DNA from: Marchantia polymorpha subsp. ruderalis
Lineage: Eukaryota > Streptophyta > Marchantiopsida > Marchantiales > Marchantiaceae
Assembly: GCA_037833965.1 (NCBI GenBank)
Contig: AP031351.1
Span: forward strand, 13,466,501-13,530,500
Direction of reading: 5' to 3'
Length of the DNA: 64,000 nucleotides
Made by a program: the position numbers and the translations under genes
Notes under the pieces: generated by a model
What the model saw: only the letters and a program-made list of their open reading frames with translations
What the model was told of the DNA's origin: nothing
Database searches by the model: none
Part shown: positions 47,891 to 59,775 of the stretch, piece by piece
Layout: every line of letters begins with the position of its first letter
How positions within the stretch are numbered: position 1 is the first letter of the stretch

Positions 47891-49964
47891 TACACCGAGT
47901 ACAGTAATTAGTCTATACCAGACTAATTGTGAACATGAATTTTTGTGATGCCAACCATAGATTAGTCTGGACCAAACTATTTAGGAATCTAGACTATTTG
48001 TGTGCTTCAAAAAAGAATCTGGATTAGACTAATTAAAAATATTCCAAAATAGTATGGATCAGAAAAATAAGTTCGAGAAACGCCAAGAGTGAAGTTTATT
48101 TTTAATCGTGCGCATCCATCAAGGTCCTCTCATTTTCAAATTGGGTACGATTTCCCCATCAAAGTAGTTGGGATGTTTCATTATGATTGCCTATAACTCC
48201 GGCGTTAATTGTTTGATATGCCATTCTCCTGTCACATCGAGTGCCAACCCACAACAAATCATGGCTTTTTGAGCATAGTTGAGGTCGTTAGCATCGCGTT
48301 GCATGTTTACATCCATGACAGAATCCGCTGCCAACTCCAAAAAGAATCTTGCAGCTTGCCCGACCATCCGCCATGGCTGTGAACTCCATCGGACCACTGC
48401 TGTTTTCGGATCATCTTCATCTTCTTGCTCTCCCATCGTTTTGTCCAAACATCCTTGATCTTGGAAATAACAAAAGAATCTGCTGGCTGAACTTTGTTAG
48501 TAGCACATGGAGGGAAGAACCGAAGAGTTGTCTTGGTTTTGGTTAGCGCAACTGACAGCGCATCCGATTCATTGTGATCTCCGCAATTGTCTAGGAATAA
48601 TAACTTTTGTCTCCCGAAACGATCAGGTTGAAAAGAACGTGGTTCAGAGAGCCATTGCGGGATATCCTGCATATCATTCCATCCTTTCGGCCCAGTGCGA
48701 TAGCTTGCACCTAACACATCATCTGATAAACCCTGAATCAAATAGGATCTATTCTTGTTCATGAAGATGATCTTCGGTGCCTCTATATGTGAGGATACTC
48801 CCCCTGTAATGCGGATCATCATGATTATACACTCTCCTCCGGAAACAACATTAGCGTATTTGACATCGTTGTCTCCCCGAATTCCTAGGTTCCGACCATT
48901 GTCAACATTCATCACGAAATGAGTCTCGTCCATATTTTCGATTAGGTTTTCATCCAACTGGTCAGATGAAAATCCTCTAAATAGTTCGCCCAAGTGGTAC
49001 GCAATGGTCTTCTCAACATGAAGTTCTTTCTCTGGACTACATAGCAGCTTTCTTGTCTGAGCGCGCACAACCACGTTGTGCTTCGCCATGAATGTTTGAA
49101 CCCACCTTGTCATAATTTTGTCGAGAATCAGTTTGCCGTCTACATCTCTGAAATCACATTGAATTTCCCCTCATCTGATTTGATAATGTCTCTAGCCAAA
49201 GTGCCAAGCAGGGCTGTTGAGAATTTTAGGCCCGTTTTTCGCAGTCGGTGAAACTTCTCATTGAGTTCTACATACACATGAGCCAACCAATCTTTTGTCT
49301 TACGGCCACGACCTGTCACAGCTTTGAAATTCAATCTCGTAGCCTTGAACTGTTGATTCCTCTGCAAAGACTCGAGATGCTCACTGGCCTCTTAGTACTG
49401 GTCTTTTAGTTTCCATCATGATGAAGCTTTTTGGATATTTGCCTTGTAGGATCCACGGAAAAGATGCGGAAAGTTTGCCGCTGCTTTGGCGAAAAGATCC
49501 TTCTTGCCATTGGAATCACATTCTTGCATCATCAACGAACTACCACGCGGCGACTCTCAATAGAGACCACTTGCTGTAGCTTTCTTTTTCACTGCGTGTC
49601 TGCCTGAGAGAATTGCTCCTGATGAACTTCTTCCACAACCTCTTTCTGATCAGGCACTTCTTCCTGATAAACTGCACATTCTTCTGGATTAACAATGTCG
49701 TCCCGAGAGGCTTGAGAGCGAGCGAAACTAGCTATAATAGTAGAGGACAAAAAACGCAACATTGTGAAAAGAGTGAAAAGCGCAAAAGTGAAGGGCAGGT
49801 GCAGCTTTGGACTATCGCCTATGAGTCTTAATTGCAAAATACGCGTGGTGCTACCTGTCACTCATGAGATTTATATTACAGATAGAAACATGTATTAGTC
49901 TGGACCAGACTATTTATGAATCTAAACTATTTGCCAATCCAGAGTAATTACTGTACTCGGTGTA
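47891..49964 (-). mobile_element. pogo/Tigger-like DNA transposon, about 2.07 kb, inactive
   Basis: Terminal inverted repeats CACCGAGTACAGTAATTA (left, from 47893) and its complement TAATTACTGTACTCGGTG (right, to 49962) are flanked by TA on both sides, the target preference of Tc1/mariner-pogo elements. Subterminal motifs ATTAGTCTGGACCAGACTA and GAATCTAAACTATTTG recur near both ends. The minus strand inside carries a broken transposase. This is essentially a complete element, with both ends and most of its coding region in place. Confidence 0.9.
48191..49861 (-). pseudogene. pogo-type DDE transposase with CENP-B-like N-terminal region, frameshifted
   Basis: The longest frame, 49113-48307, holds the catalytic core: ENMDETHF (first Asp), LLFLDNCGDHNESDA (second Asp) and FFPPCATNKVQPADSF (third Asp, 36 residues after the second). 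The upstream part (49367-49140: GRGRKTKDWLAHVYVELNEK) and the junction RDVDGKLILDKIMTRWVQTF look like the helix-turn-helix/CENP-B region. It is joined to the core by a frameshift near 49140, with further in-frame stops at about 49395 and 49430-49560. The C-terminal stretch (NDLNYAQKAMICCGLALDV) lies in another frame at 48448-48191. All three acidic residues survive, but the protein cannot be made as one chain. Confidence 0.85.
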
Positions 49965-52900
49965 GTTGCCTTATGATAAAAAATTTGATAATCACTTTTA
50001 ATGCGAAGATTCAATGTACTTTACTATTATAATTGTCAAAATTTGAGATTTTTCATATTTTATTTTTCAACTTAGACGCTAGTAATATCCATTCAAAATC
50101 GTATTTGAATTTTGGAATAATTTTCAATTTTTTGTGAAATTTTTTGATTGCAAGAACAAAAGAATTCCAAAATTTCATGAAAACTGCATTAGGTCATGTT
50201 TATCAATCTTAGCAAACCAAAGCTTTTGTAATCATATCAGCTCCACTCTTGCAATCTTGCAATCTCCAAGATATCAAATTCATTTGATAAAATGAAAATT
50301 TTCAAGCAAGAAAACAAACATTTAAGAAAATTCCGAAAGGTTTAGTGAGCGATAATATCACATTATTGGATTTATGTACAAAACCAAAAGCGACGACACA
50401 CAGTTCCACTTGACCTCTTATGTCAATGGCCATTGTGATTAAGCAGTACAGTGACAAAAAACCTCGGAGTACCAGAAAAGATGAAGGTGGATGGACCGTC
50501 GACTACTAGACGAACAATGACAAGCCCTTGGGTGGGCTTGTCATGATCTTGGGCAGCGAAATGAACTACGGTGCTGCAAGCAGCACAATCGATCGTAACG
50601 AGCAACAAAAGGAGAAGTCCTTGTCAGATCCATCACCGATTGCAGAGAAGCGAGCCGCTCAAGGGTATAGAATGAGCTCAGGAGTGCACATGTGTCACAC
50701 CAGGTACGGTTCAGAGTCAGCACAACAGGAAAACTGGAACTGTAACAAAAGTCACGATCTTTGGAGGTGTACCTTTGCACTCTACCTGGTCGACAAAGGA
50801 ATGTCAACCATGACTGGACTGGGCTTCCCCGAACACAAAATTCTTGCGTGGTGGAAATGATTCTTTTAAATCGGACACGCGCGCTTCTCCCTCCGACACG
50901 CTCCAGTATGATGAGCGCTAGGAATTGTAGGAAGATCTATGATGGTGGCTGGGCCCGTGGCTCGCACAAAAAGTCCAGGGACGTTCCGTATGGTAGCTCG
51001 CAACTCTGAGAGATGCGAAATCAATCGTTGGCTTTCGGGGCACTTGGCGTTGCTCCGTTCACCCGACGCGGGCGAGAGGCAAAAGCTTTCCCATCAAGGT
51101 TTCCACAAGAACCTCGTTACGCACCCATCACAATCCCGGGCGTGTATAGACATGTGACGATTTCAACCTCTGGGCTCTTGCAACCGGGTTGACTCTGTAC
51201 AGCATTGCAGCTTCTTGGAACCCAGGATATTCTGATCCCTGCTGAGAACATTAGGCTGCGGCAGAGATTGAGATTCGCGAGTTTCTGCACTTGGGGATGC
51301 GTGGGGTCCCTCGGCAAGTGCATGGATGGCGGCCCCCTCAATGGACTTCAAACACAAACGATTCTCATTTGGACGTCAGTCCGAAGGAAGAGGAATAAGA
51401 AAGGAAGCGGATGACTCGCTCCCTGAAGTTCATCGTATACATGAAAATCCATTACGTTCAATCACTCGACGACTCCGTCACCATCAGAATGACGTGTGCT
51501 CACCGACTGCACATTCCTTGTACCGAGAGGGAAATGAGGCGAGGGGCAGAATTATTTCTTCATCCGAAGGTGCAGAATTGGTGCAGGAATATCCAACTCA
51601 AAAGAGCTGCAAGATTGCGTTCTCGGCATGATTGGCCGAAGAACCCGAGAGACCAGCCATGGATTCAGGCCATCGAGACGAGACGGGGCCAGCATCCATC
51701 TTCTTTGGGGAAACTCGTGGGGGGGAGCCGGAGGTGGCCGCATCGGGCCGCCAGACCAAGGGCTCCAGACCAAAGGTCCCCGGACAGGCTACTCGAATTT
51801 CTTCCTTGTATGCTTCATGAAGCCAGCGGTGATGGTGGTGGTAGTGCCGCTGTGGTGACAGACAACATTAGCGTTTCAGTCGCTGGCGCCGCCAGGTCAG
51901 CCGTACCGGCTGTACCAGGTCCGGAAGAAAGCCGAACGTCCCGCCGGGAATTCTCAGAGCACGGCGAAGTTAGCCGCCAGGCACAGCGTTGACTCGTGGT
52001 CCGGCAGTCTGGACACGTGTCGAACGTCCAAAAGACGGCCGTGCGGGACTGCCCCGAGATACGCCGGGCCAGAGGCCCGGAAGTGTGACATGCTCCAGAG
52101 ACCACTGCTGCCTGGCCTGGCCACGACTATGTTTAGCCACCGCGACCAGGCCCGGCCGGTCGCCAACCAGTGCCTGGAACAGAAAACTCAGCGGAAGAAG
52201 GAGAAGCAGAAAGGAAAGGAGGAGGAGACGAAGAAGAAGGAGAGCGGCCAGGAGCGGAGACGAATTCCGAGCGATCTGTGCACGCCCGCGAGGGAACGAC
52301 TTGCGCAGGTCAGTCGCGAGGCCATATTGATGTCGATGGACGGGTGGATGTTCAGTCTCCGCAGTCAAGGAAAGAAGCCGAGTACAGGATCTCGCGTGGC
52401 GAGCGTCGCGCTGTCCGGACTCCTCCCTGCCGATGCTGATTCTGCTGTGCCGAGATGTGAGAGAATCGTCTTTCTCCTCCACCTAGTCACCGCCGCCGCC
52501 GCTGCTGTTGCTGTTGCTGTTGAGATCGCCCCTAGATCGACTTGCGTGTAGAGCGAGTGAGAGTGACGCGGTGGGGAGATGGAGGTGGTGATCAGAGACG
52601 CGCAGAGCCGGACAACGTTCAGACTGCTGGTCGTTTGAGGCGCAATTGCCCGTTGGAGCTAAATCTGATTTGTATTTTCAATCTTTTTCTCCCGTGCTTG
52701 GTTAATTTCGTTTGCGCTGGAGCGAGACGTTAAGAGAGCGGGGAATGCACGCTGTGCTTTGCTGCTGCTGTCCACTTCCAGCTCTCTGTCGCTCTCTCTC
52801 GTGCCCCCGGGGCTCCGCGTGCATGGGAATTGTGTGCGAGCAGATCGCGGATGGTGTCTAATTACCGCCTTTGCATATACTGCAGAGGAAGAGGAAGGCA

Positions 52901-52980
52901 GAGGAGAGGCTTGGAACCTCCGATGCTCGCATGTTCTTGAACCTCCGTTTTCTTGCCTGAGAAATCGGGGCCGTTTCAAG
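49965..52980 (+). promoter_or_regulatory. Upstream and leader region of the H+-ATPase gene
   Basis: AT-rich to about 50.4 kb, then increasingly GC-rich to 52.8 kb, as expected for a promoter and long 5' UTR. Several overlapping frames lie in the GC-rich part (51411-51992, 52090-52551, minus 51970-52482) without domains; some could be upstream ORFs. The ATPase frame itself stays open upstream of the family-type start to an ATG at 52759, so a 74-residue N-terminal extension is formally possible, but it has no counterpart in the family. Confidence 0.5.
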
Positions 52981-55900
52981 ATGGCGGAGTCTACGGACAA
53001 AACTGATAGGCTGGACGGACTAGACAGTTTGGCAGCCATCAGCAGCGAGGCTGTTGATTTGGTACGTAAAATTCTTGCTGTAAAATGATCCCAGACGACG
53101 GTGAAGTTGTTGGAGACTGAACTCACCCTCTTACACGTAGCAATTTTAACTGGATTCTGAAACTTCTTGGGTCTCGTCGAGTGACACCCATGAGACAATC
53201 TGAAAATCGTTACAAACTCAAAATTGGAATATTGTGCAGGAACACATTCCTATTGAGGAGGTTTTTGAACAGCTACGATGCACAAGAGAAGGACTTACTG
53301 AGGAGGAAGGGGAAAATCGAATCAAACTTTTTGGCATGAACAAGTTGGAGGAGAAGACAGTAAGTCCACGAAAGTCTCAATTCTGCCGCCTGCTTTTACT
53401 GAGAAGTTTCAGGAATTTCTTGTTGTATTTCATAAATTTCTGTGGCTCCAACACGTGGAAGCTTCGCCAAGTGACTTAGATACAAGCTCCCATAGATTGT
53501 TGGTGCATTCGGTAACATCGGTTTGAATGACATCTGAAGCCGTCATATTACCCGAAAGAAACCTGATAATATAGCGGATGTTTGCTTAAGCTTGCATCTT
53601 CTTCCGAAAACTCCCGAACGACTTTCATGAAATACAAGCAAAATGTATCCCTCCTCCCTTGATTGCTGCCGGTACTGTATTGTCCTCTATCCTCCATGCA
53701 CGCTTGTTTTGATGAATTTCGTCCTAGGACTGTTTCATGTCCATCCGATACCTGGAAACTAAGGCGACTATTGTCAATTGGCTTGAATTTGTATCGTTCG
53801 AGTATCCGTTGACTGTCTAACTTATCGTTCTGAATCGTTACTTCCACATTTGGAAGCGCACGTCATTTTGTAGGACGGTTGTACCCATATTTCTCCCAAT
53901 CAATAAGTTCTCGAGCAGAATAGACGTATCATTTTGCATGGCACTCCTGCTTACATGTGCGAATGTTTTCACGATGTGTCGTAATGCACTTTCTGCATGC
54001 TTAACATAACATGTTCTGAACGTCGTCACGTTCTGCACAGCGCTTAGAAACAAACTTGCCTGCAATTCGGCCTTACTTAAGCGTAGCAAAATTATATCCC
54101 GCCTTCGATCACGCTAGACGGGTTCTTGGCCTTTGGGGAAGACTGCCTGACTCGTTTTTAATCTTTCATTGGCTCTGTAGTCAAGTAGGCGACTGGAATG
54201 ATATTGTAATTAGTACACCGTGTGCTACTTATACAGCCTCGTAACATTAATGTCTTCTGTTTAATTATTGCAGGAAAACAAGATTCTCAAATTCCTGGGG
54301 TTTATGTGGAATCCTCTTTCATGGGTGATGGAAGCAGCTGCAATTATGGCCATAGCTTTGGCTAATGGAGGCGTAAGTCGGTCCATTTCTGTGAATACTG
54401 GGTAAATATGTGAAGAAAAATAAGAAGGTCGATTGTTCTGAATCCACCCTCACATTTCTTTCCTCGCATAGATCCTAAGACGAGTGATTCACGTTTCCAG
54501 GGACTACCCCCCGACTGGCAAGACTTTGTAGGTATAGTGATCTTACTGGTTATAAATTCGACAATCAGCTTTATTGAGGAGAACAATGCCGGAAATGCGG
54601 CGGCTGCTTTGATGGCTAGGCTCGCTCCTAAGACGAAGGTAATCTATGTATTTGTTCGAAGCTGTTGCAATGCCACGTCATGGCTGTCTAATCTCGACTT
54701 TCAGTCTCCTGTGAAATGTACTAGCAAAGACTAAGGATCACAATTTTATGTGCCTCGAATAGGTTTTACGAGATGGACGTTGGGGAGAGCAGGACGCTCA
54801 AGTTTTGGTTCCTGGTGACATCATCAGCATCAAGCTGGGAGATATCGTCCCAGCAGACGCACGTCTTCTTGAAGGAGATCCTTTAAAAATTGATCAGGTA
54901 CATAAACCTTAATACTACACAGTTCTATCCGCATTTCATATTCATACTGTAATCAGTGTAATTCACTTGTAGTTCAGATATCCGTCTAACAATTTCATTG
55001 TTTTGTAGTCTGCTTTGACTGGAGAGTCTCTCCCAGTGACGAGGAAACCTGGAGATGAGGTATTTTCAGGATCGACTTGCAAGCAAGGAGAAATTGAAGC
55101 TGTGGTTATAGCCACTGGAGTGCACACTTTTTTTGGCAAGGCAGCTCATCTTGTGGACAGTACAAACCAAGTTGGTCATTTTCAAAAGGTCAGGAATTTA
55201 TGTACCATACACCGCAACGTTCACTCTACTTCTCTAACTGCCGAGCCAAGTCTTCAGGACAAAATGTACTGAAGCTGTCAATCTTCTAATGTTCTTAATT
55301 CGTATCTTCTGGTGCAGGTTCTCACAGCCATTGGAAATTTTTGTATTGTTTCGATCGCAATTGGCATGTTGGTTGAGATCGTTGTCATGTACGCCATTCA
55401 GAAAAGACCATATCGACAGGGAATTAACAACCTGCTGGTCCTGCTCATTGGTGGTATCCCTATTGCTATGCCAACAGTGCTGTCAGTGACCATGGCCATT
55501 GGATCGCATAGACTGTCTCAGCAGGTGCGCAGCTTAGATATTAAAGATTACAGAGAATGGATGCCCAATCTTCCTCACAAGTTTAAAATTGGTCTGTATG
55601 TCTACCTATGAATTAGAGTTTGTTTAAGATATCAAAGATGTTTGTTTAGATTAGGTGTTTGTAAATTTTTTTGAGTTTTTGGAATTTTTATAAGGTTCAT
55701 ACTGTTAAACCGCTGTATTGGCTTCCGATCTGAAGGGTGCTATCACAAAGCGTATGACTGCTATCGAGGAGATGGCGGGGATGGACGTTCTTTGCAGTGA
55801 TAAGACCGGAACCTTAACTCTGAACAAGTTAACTGTCGACAAAAACTTGATTGAGGTCTGTTTTAATTCGAGCTTGTCAATGAGGTTCTTGTTTATACCT

Positions 55901-58900
55901 TCGAACTGAACGGAGGTGTGCTCACTTACAAGTAACGACTGATTACAATGACTAGTTACGCAAGTGAGGAACAGGACTAGTACATCAGCAATATTTAAGT
56001 ATATATGTTACATGCCACAAGAAATACGATAGCTGTGAGGTATATCCTTGGTCTCATAGTTCTGGGTCTGCGGCTGGGCCTTGAGTGCGAGTTGATTATA
56101 TTCGTCGTCTATAACTGCAGACTTTCGGAAGGGGTATCGACAAGGATATGGTAGTCTTATTGGCTGCGAGGGCATCCAGAATTGAAAATCAAGATGCCAT
56201 TGATGCTGCTATCGTGGGAATATTAGCAGACCCTAAGGAGGTAAGTGATAAGCTTTGTAACATGGGTCTAACGACCTCTTCTTGTATATTATTGGTTATT
56301 AAGAACACGTGATTTATATAGAATAACACTTGCATGTCGGTATTCATCTTCTTGGTGCAGGCTCGTGCAGATATTACAGAAGTTCACTTCCTCCCTTTCA
56401 ATCCTGTGGATAAACGAACAGCTCTTACGTACATTGACGCTGATGGAAACTGGCATCGTGCTAGCAAAGGGGCACCAGAACAGGTAACAGTTGCGGAGCT
56501 GATGGGTTCGTTAATGTTTCAGCAACTTCAGGTAGAGGTTTACCGTACGGGGTCACTAGTTTTTAAGGGGATTCTGGTATGTTGTGCAGATTTTGGAACT
56601 TGCCCATGATAAGAATATAATCGCCGCGAGAGTGCATTCCGTCATAGATAAATTTGCAGAGCGAGGCCTTCGGTCGCTTGCCGTAGCGAGACAGGTACTC
56701 CTCTTAATTAAAACTATCAGAATAAAAGTATTATTCTAGCCTTTGAAGTCCTAATACATTTGACGATATGTAATGAGAACACACGGATATTGTGTTGTGA
56801 ATCCGCAGGAACTGCCTGAGAAAACCAAGGAGAGTGTTGGAGGTCCATGGGTTTTTTGTGGCATAATGCCTCTTTTCGACCCTCCTCGTCATGACAGCGC
56901 TGAAACCATTCGTCGTGCTCTGAACCTCGGTGTCAATGTCAAAATGATTACCGGTAAGTTGACGTATCTATGTGTATTCATTATGCTAATGAGTTTATTT
57001 CGAGCTTGTAGATCATCTTCGTGACGTTCAGCAGTCAACATATTCGAGGCTTGGGTTTCGCGACCAGTTTTCATTGTTTGCAGCTACTGAACTATCTGTA
57101 TTTGATGATCTCAATGTGGTTTCAGGTGATCAGTTGGCCATTGCTAAAGAGACAGGGCGACGGTTGGGTATGGGAACCAACATGTATCCATCTTCTTCGT
57201 TACTCGGAAAGAACAAGGATGAGTCTATCGCAGAGCTTCCTGTTGATGAGCTAATCGAGAAGGCAGATGGTTTTGCTGGTGTTTTTCCAGGTACCCCGCT
57301 TGTTATGCTCTAGATTCTTCATCTCAACGACTGCATCAAATTTGCTTCCGTTCACGATTGAACCTGTTAATATCCTCTTTGCCTATAATGATGGAGTGAT
57401 ATGATCGCAGAGCATAAGTACGAAATTGTAAAACGGCTGCAAGCGAAGAAACACATATGCGGAATGACAGGAGATGGAGTTAATGACGCCCCCGCACTTA
57501 AGAAAGCCGACATTGGGATTGCAGTGGCTGACGCCACTGATGCTGCGCGAAGTGCATCCGACATTGTGCTCACAGAACCAGGTCTTAGTGTCATCGTCAG
57601 TGCGGTGCTGACCAGCCGAGCAATTTTTCAGAGGATGAAGAATTACACTGTAAGCTATCTACTGAAAATAATGTGAATGAATATATGTCCATGAAGAAAA
57701 TTGTGGGAAGTCCTCACCCTCCTGATAAACTTATTAGCTTGTCTGACTTTCCTCTGTCTTCTTGTCATGATCCGCAGATTTATGCCGTGTCCATCACTAT
57801 TCGGATTGTGGTAAGTTTTGAAGGTGCAGATGCAGGTTATCGCATATGTATATACTGCTGCAGTGTACCAGCATGTTTTGGGATGTGATGTGTCTGACGG
57901 AAGTATACATCTGTAGTTCTTGAGTTAGTTTAAATTTGGTGCGGTTTGTATTTTTTCTTTCATACTTTATAGTCATACCTTCTTTTACCGAGTTTTTTCG
58001 TAGAGAGCAACTGTCATTGAGATTAATGAACTGTTGATACAAGCTAGCGATTATCGGCAACCTTGTTTTAATGTCTTGTTGCTTTTAACTCCGGCGTCTG
58101 CAGCTGGGATTTTTGCTAATCGCTTTGATATGGAAGTTTGACTTCTCCCCATTCATGGTTCTCGTTATCGCTATTCTCAACGATGGTGGGTAATTTCGTT
58201 TCTTCATTTATTTGCATTTACTTGTAAACTATCCATTTTGAGTCAAGGACTCTTCTTCTTTTGGTGAATCTTATGGTTTATTCTATTGCTTGTTCAACAG
58301 GTACGATAATGACCATCTCAAAAGATCGAGTGAAGCCATCACCTCTGCCAGACAGCTGGAAATTGAGAGAAATCTTTGCGACAGGGATTGTAATGGGCAC
58401 ATATCTTGCTGTGATGACTGTACTATTCTTCTGGGCTATCCATACAACTAACTTTTTCCCGGTGAGTGGTGAAGGGTGCAATTCTACAAACGTCTTTCGG
58501 GTCAAGATTGCTCCTATTACGAACAGACTGTGCAGCGTACATGTTTGGTTGTCTAGAGGGATTGTTTACCTACACTGACGTTCGTATCTAAATTGTTCCT
58601 CCTCCACAATGCAGCTCACGATTTCCTTTGTGACTGCAGGATACATTCCACGTAGCGAACATCAGAGACAGCAATAGCAGAATGACGGCAGCTGTGTATT
58701 TACAAGTCAGCATTGTCAGTCAAGCTCTGATATTCGTTACACGTTCTCGAAGCTGGTCATTTCTCGAGCGACCGGGGTCGCTGCTCTTGTTTGCATTCGC
58801 TTTAGCCCAATTGGTATCTATCTTTATATCTTGAAGTTTTTTGCAATGAGCATCACTTACTCTTTTGGAAATGGCACTGTTTTGTCGGATGTGTAAAGGA

Positions 58901-59775
58901 CCTAGTTCCCAGATCTGTACAGAAACATCAGGATGAAGAAACTTTCGTAGAATTTAATTGACTTGACTTGCTCAACAAATCCATCATTCAACAGGTTGCA
59001 ACATTTATCGCCGTGTATGCCAACTGGGGCTTTGCCAACATAAGAGGCATCGGATGGGGATGGGCCGGTGTTATTTGGCTGTATAGCATCGTGTTCTACA
59101 TTCCGTTGGATTTTATAAAGTTCGCAATTCGTTACATCAACAGCGGGAGAGCTTGGGATCTGGTGTTTGAACAGAAGGTAAGATTCCGAGTTGAATTTCT
59201 CCATTGCCGCTACTTGTTCCGTAGTGGACTTGAATCCACAAATTTCATATTTTTTCTTGGGGGTTAATTTTGACATAGCACCAAACTTTCCAAGAATGTA
59301 GCTTTGATTAGACCTTAACATTAAGTTTGGCATGTCTTTACAGACGGCATTTACTAGGCATAAAGATTTCGGGAAGGAGAAGCGGGAAGCGCAATGGGCA
59401 CATGCCCAACGCACTCTGCATGGCTTACACCCTCCGACTTCTGATATTGGATCGCCAAAAATTGATGGTGGCGGCGGTGGTGCTGATAGAGGCGGAGATA
59501 TGGCAGAGCAGGCAAAACGTCGTGCTGAAATTGCCAGGTAGTTTTTGTTCTCATTTTTTGCTATTTTGGAGCGTTGCTATCTCACTGGATCCTCGAAGCA
59601 CATTGGCTCTGGAGTTAGCAATCGATGGTAAATGATTTGAGGACCGATGTTAATGTTTATGTCTAAACGGTTTTACAGACTGCGGGAGTTGAACACTCTT
59701 AAGGGGCATGTTGAATCCGTGGTAAGACTGAAGGGTCTGGACGTCAATACTATAAAGTCTTCTTACACGGTATGA
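52981..59775 (+). CDS. Plasma-membrane H+-ATPase, P3A type, penultimate-Thr class
   Basis: Exports protons across the plasma membrane using ATP, building the gradient for secondary transport. Twenty-one exons: 52981-53061, 53240-53359, 54274-54372, 54501-54638, 54763-54897, 55009-55188, 55318-55524, 55736-55855, 56121-56240, 56361-56483, 56590-56694, 56809-56953, 57126-57290, 57411-57649, 57778-57810, 58104-58185, 58301-58461, 58640-58813, 58995-59177, 59344-59537, 59679-59775; total 2901 nt, 966 aa, all GT-AG and in frame. Motifs: [11 protein letters not shown] (actuator), CSDKTGTLT with phosphorylated Asp342, KGAPEQ (nucleotide site), [25 protein letters not shown] (hinge) and IAILNDGTIMT, whose Asp is the proton-binding residue in this family. 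The autoinhibitory tail has RTLHGL, a Gly-rich stretch ([10 protein letters not shown]), then [19 protein letters not shown] and SSYTV. Thr965 is the expected phosphosite for 14-3-3 activation. Confidence 0.97.

Noticed and set aside
51411-52551. GC-rich frames of 193, 170 and 153 codons upstream of the H+-ATPase
   Set aside because: They overlap on opposite strands, show no domain or splice pattern, and are expected by chance in a GC-rich leader.
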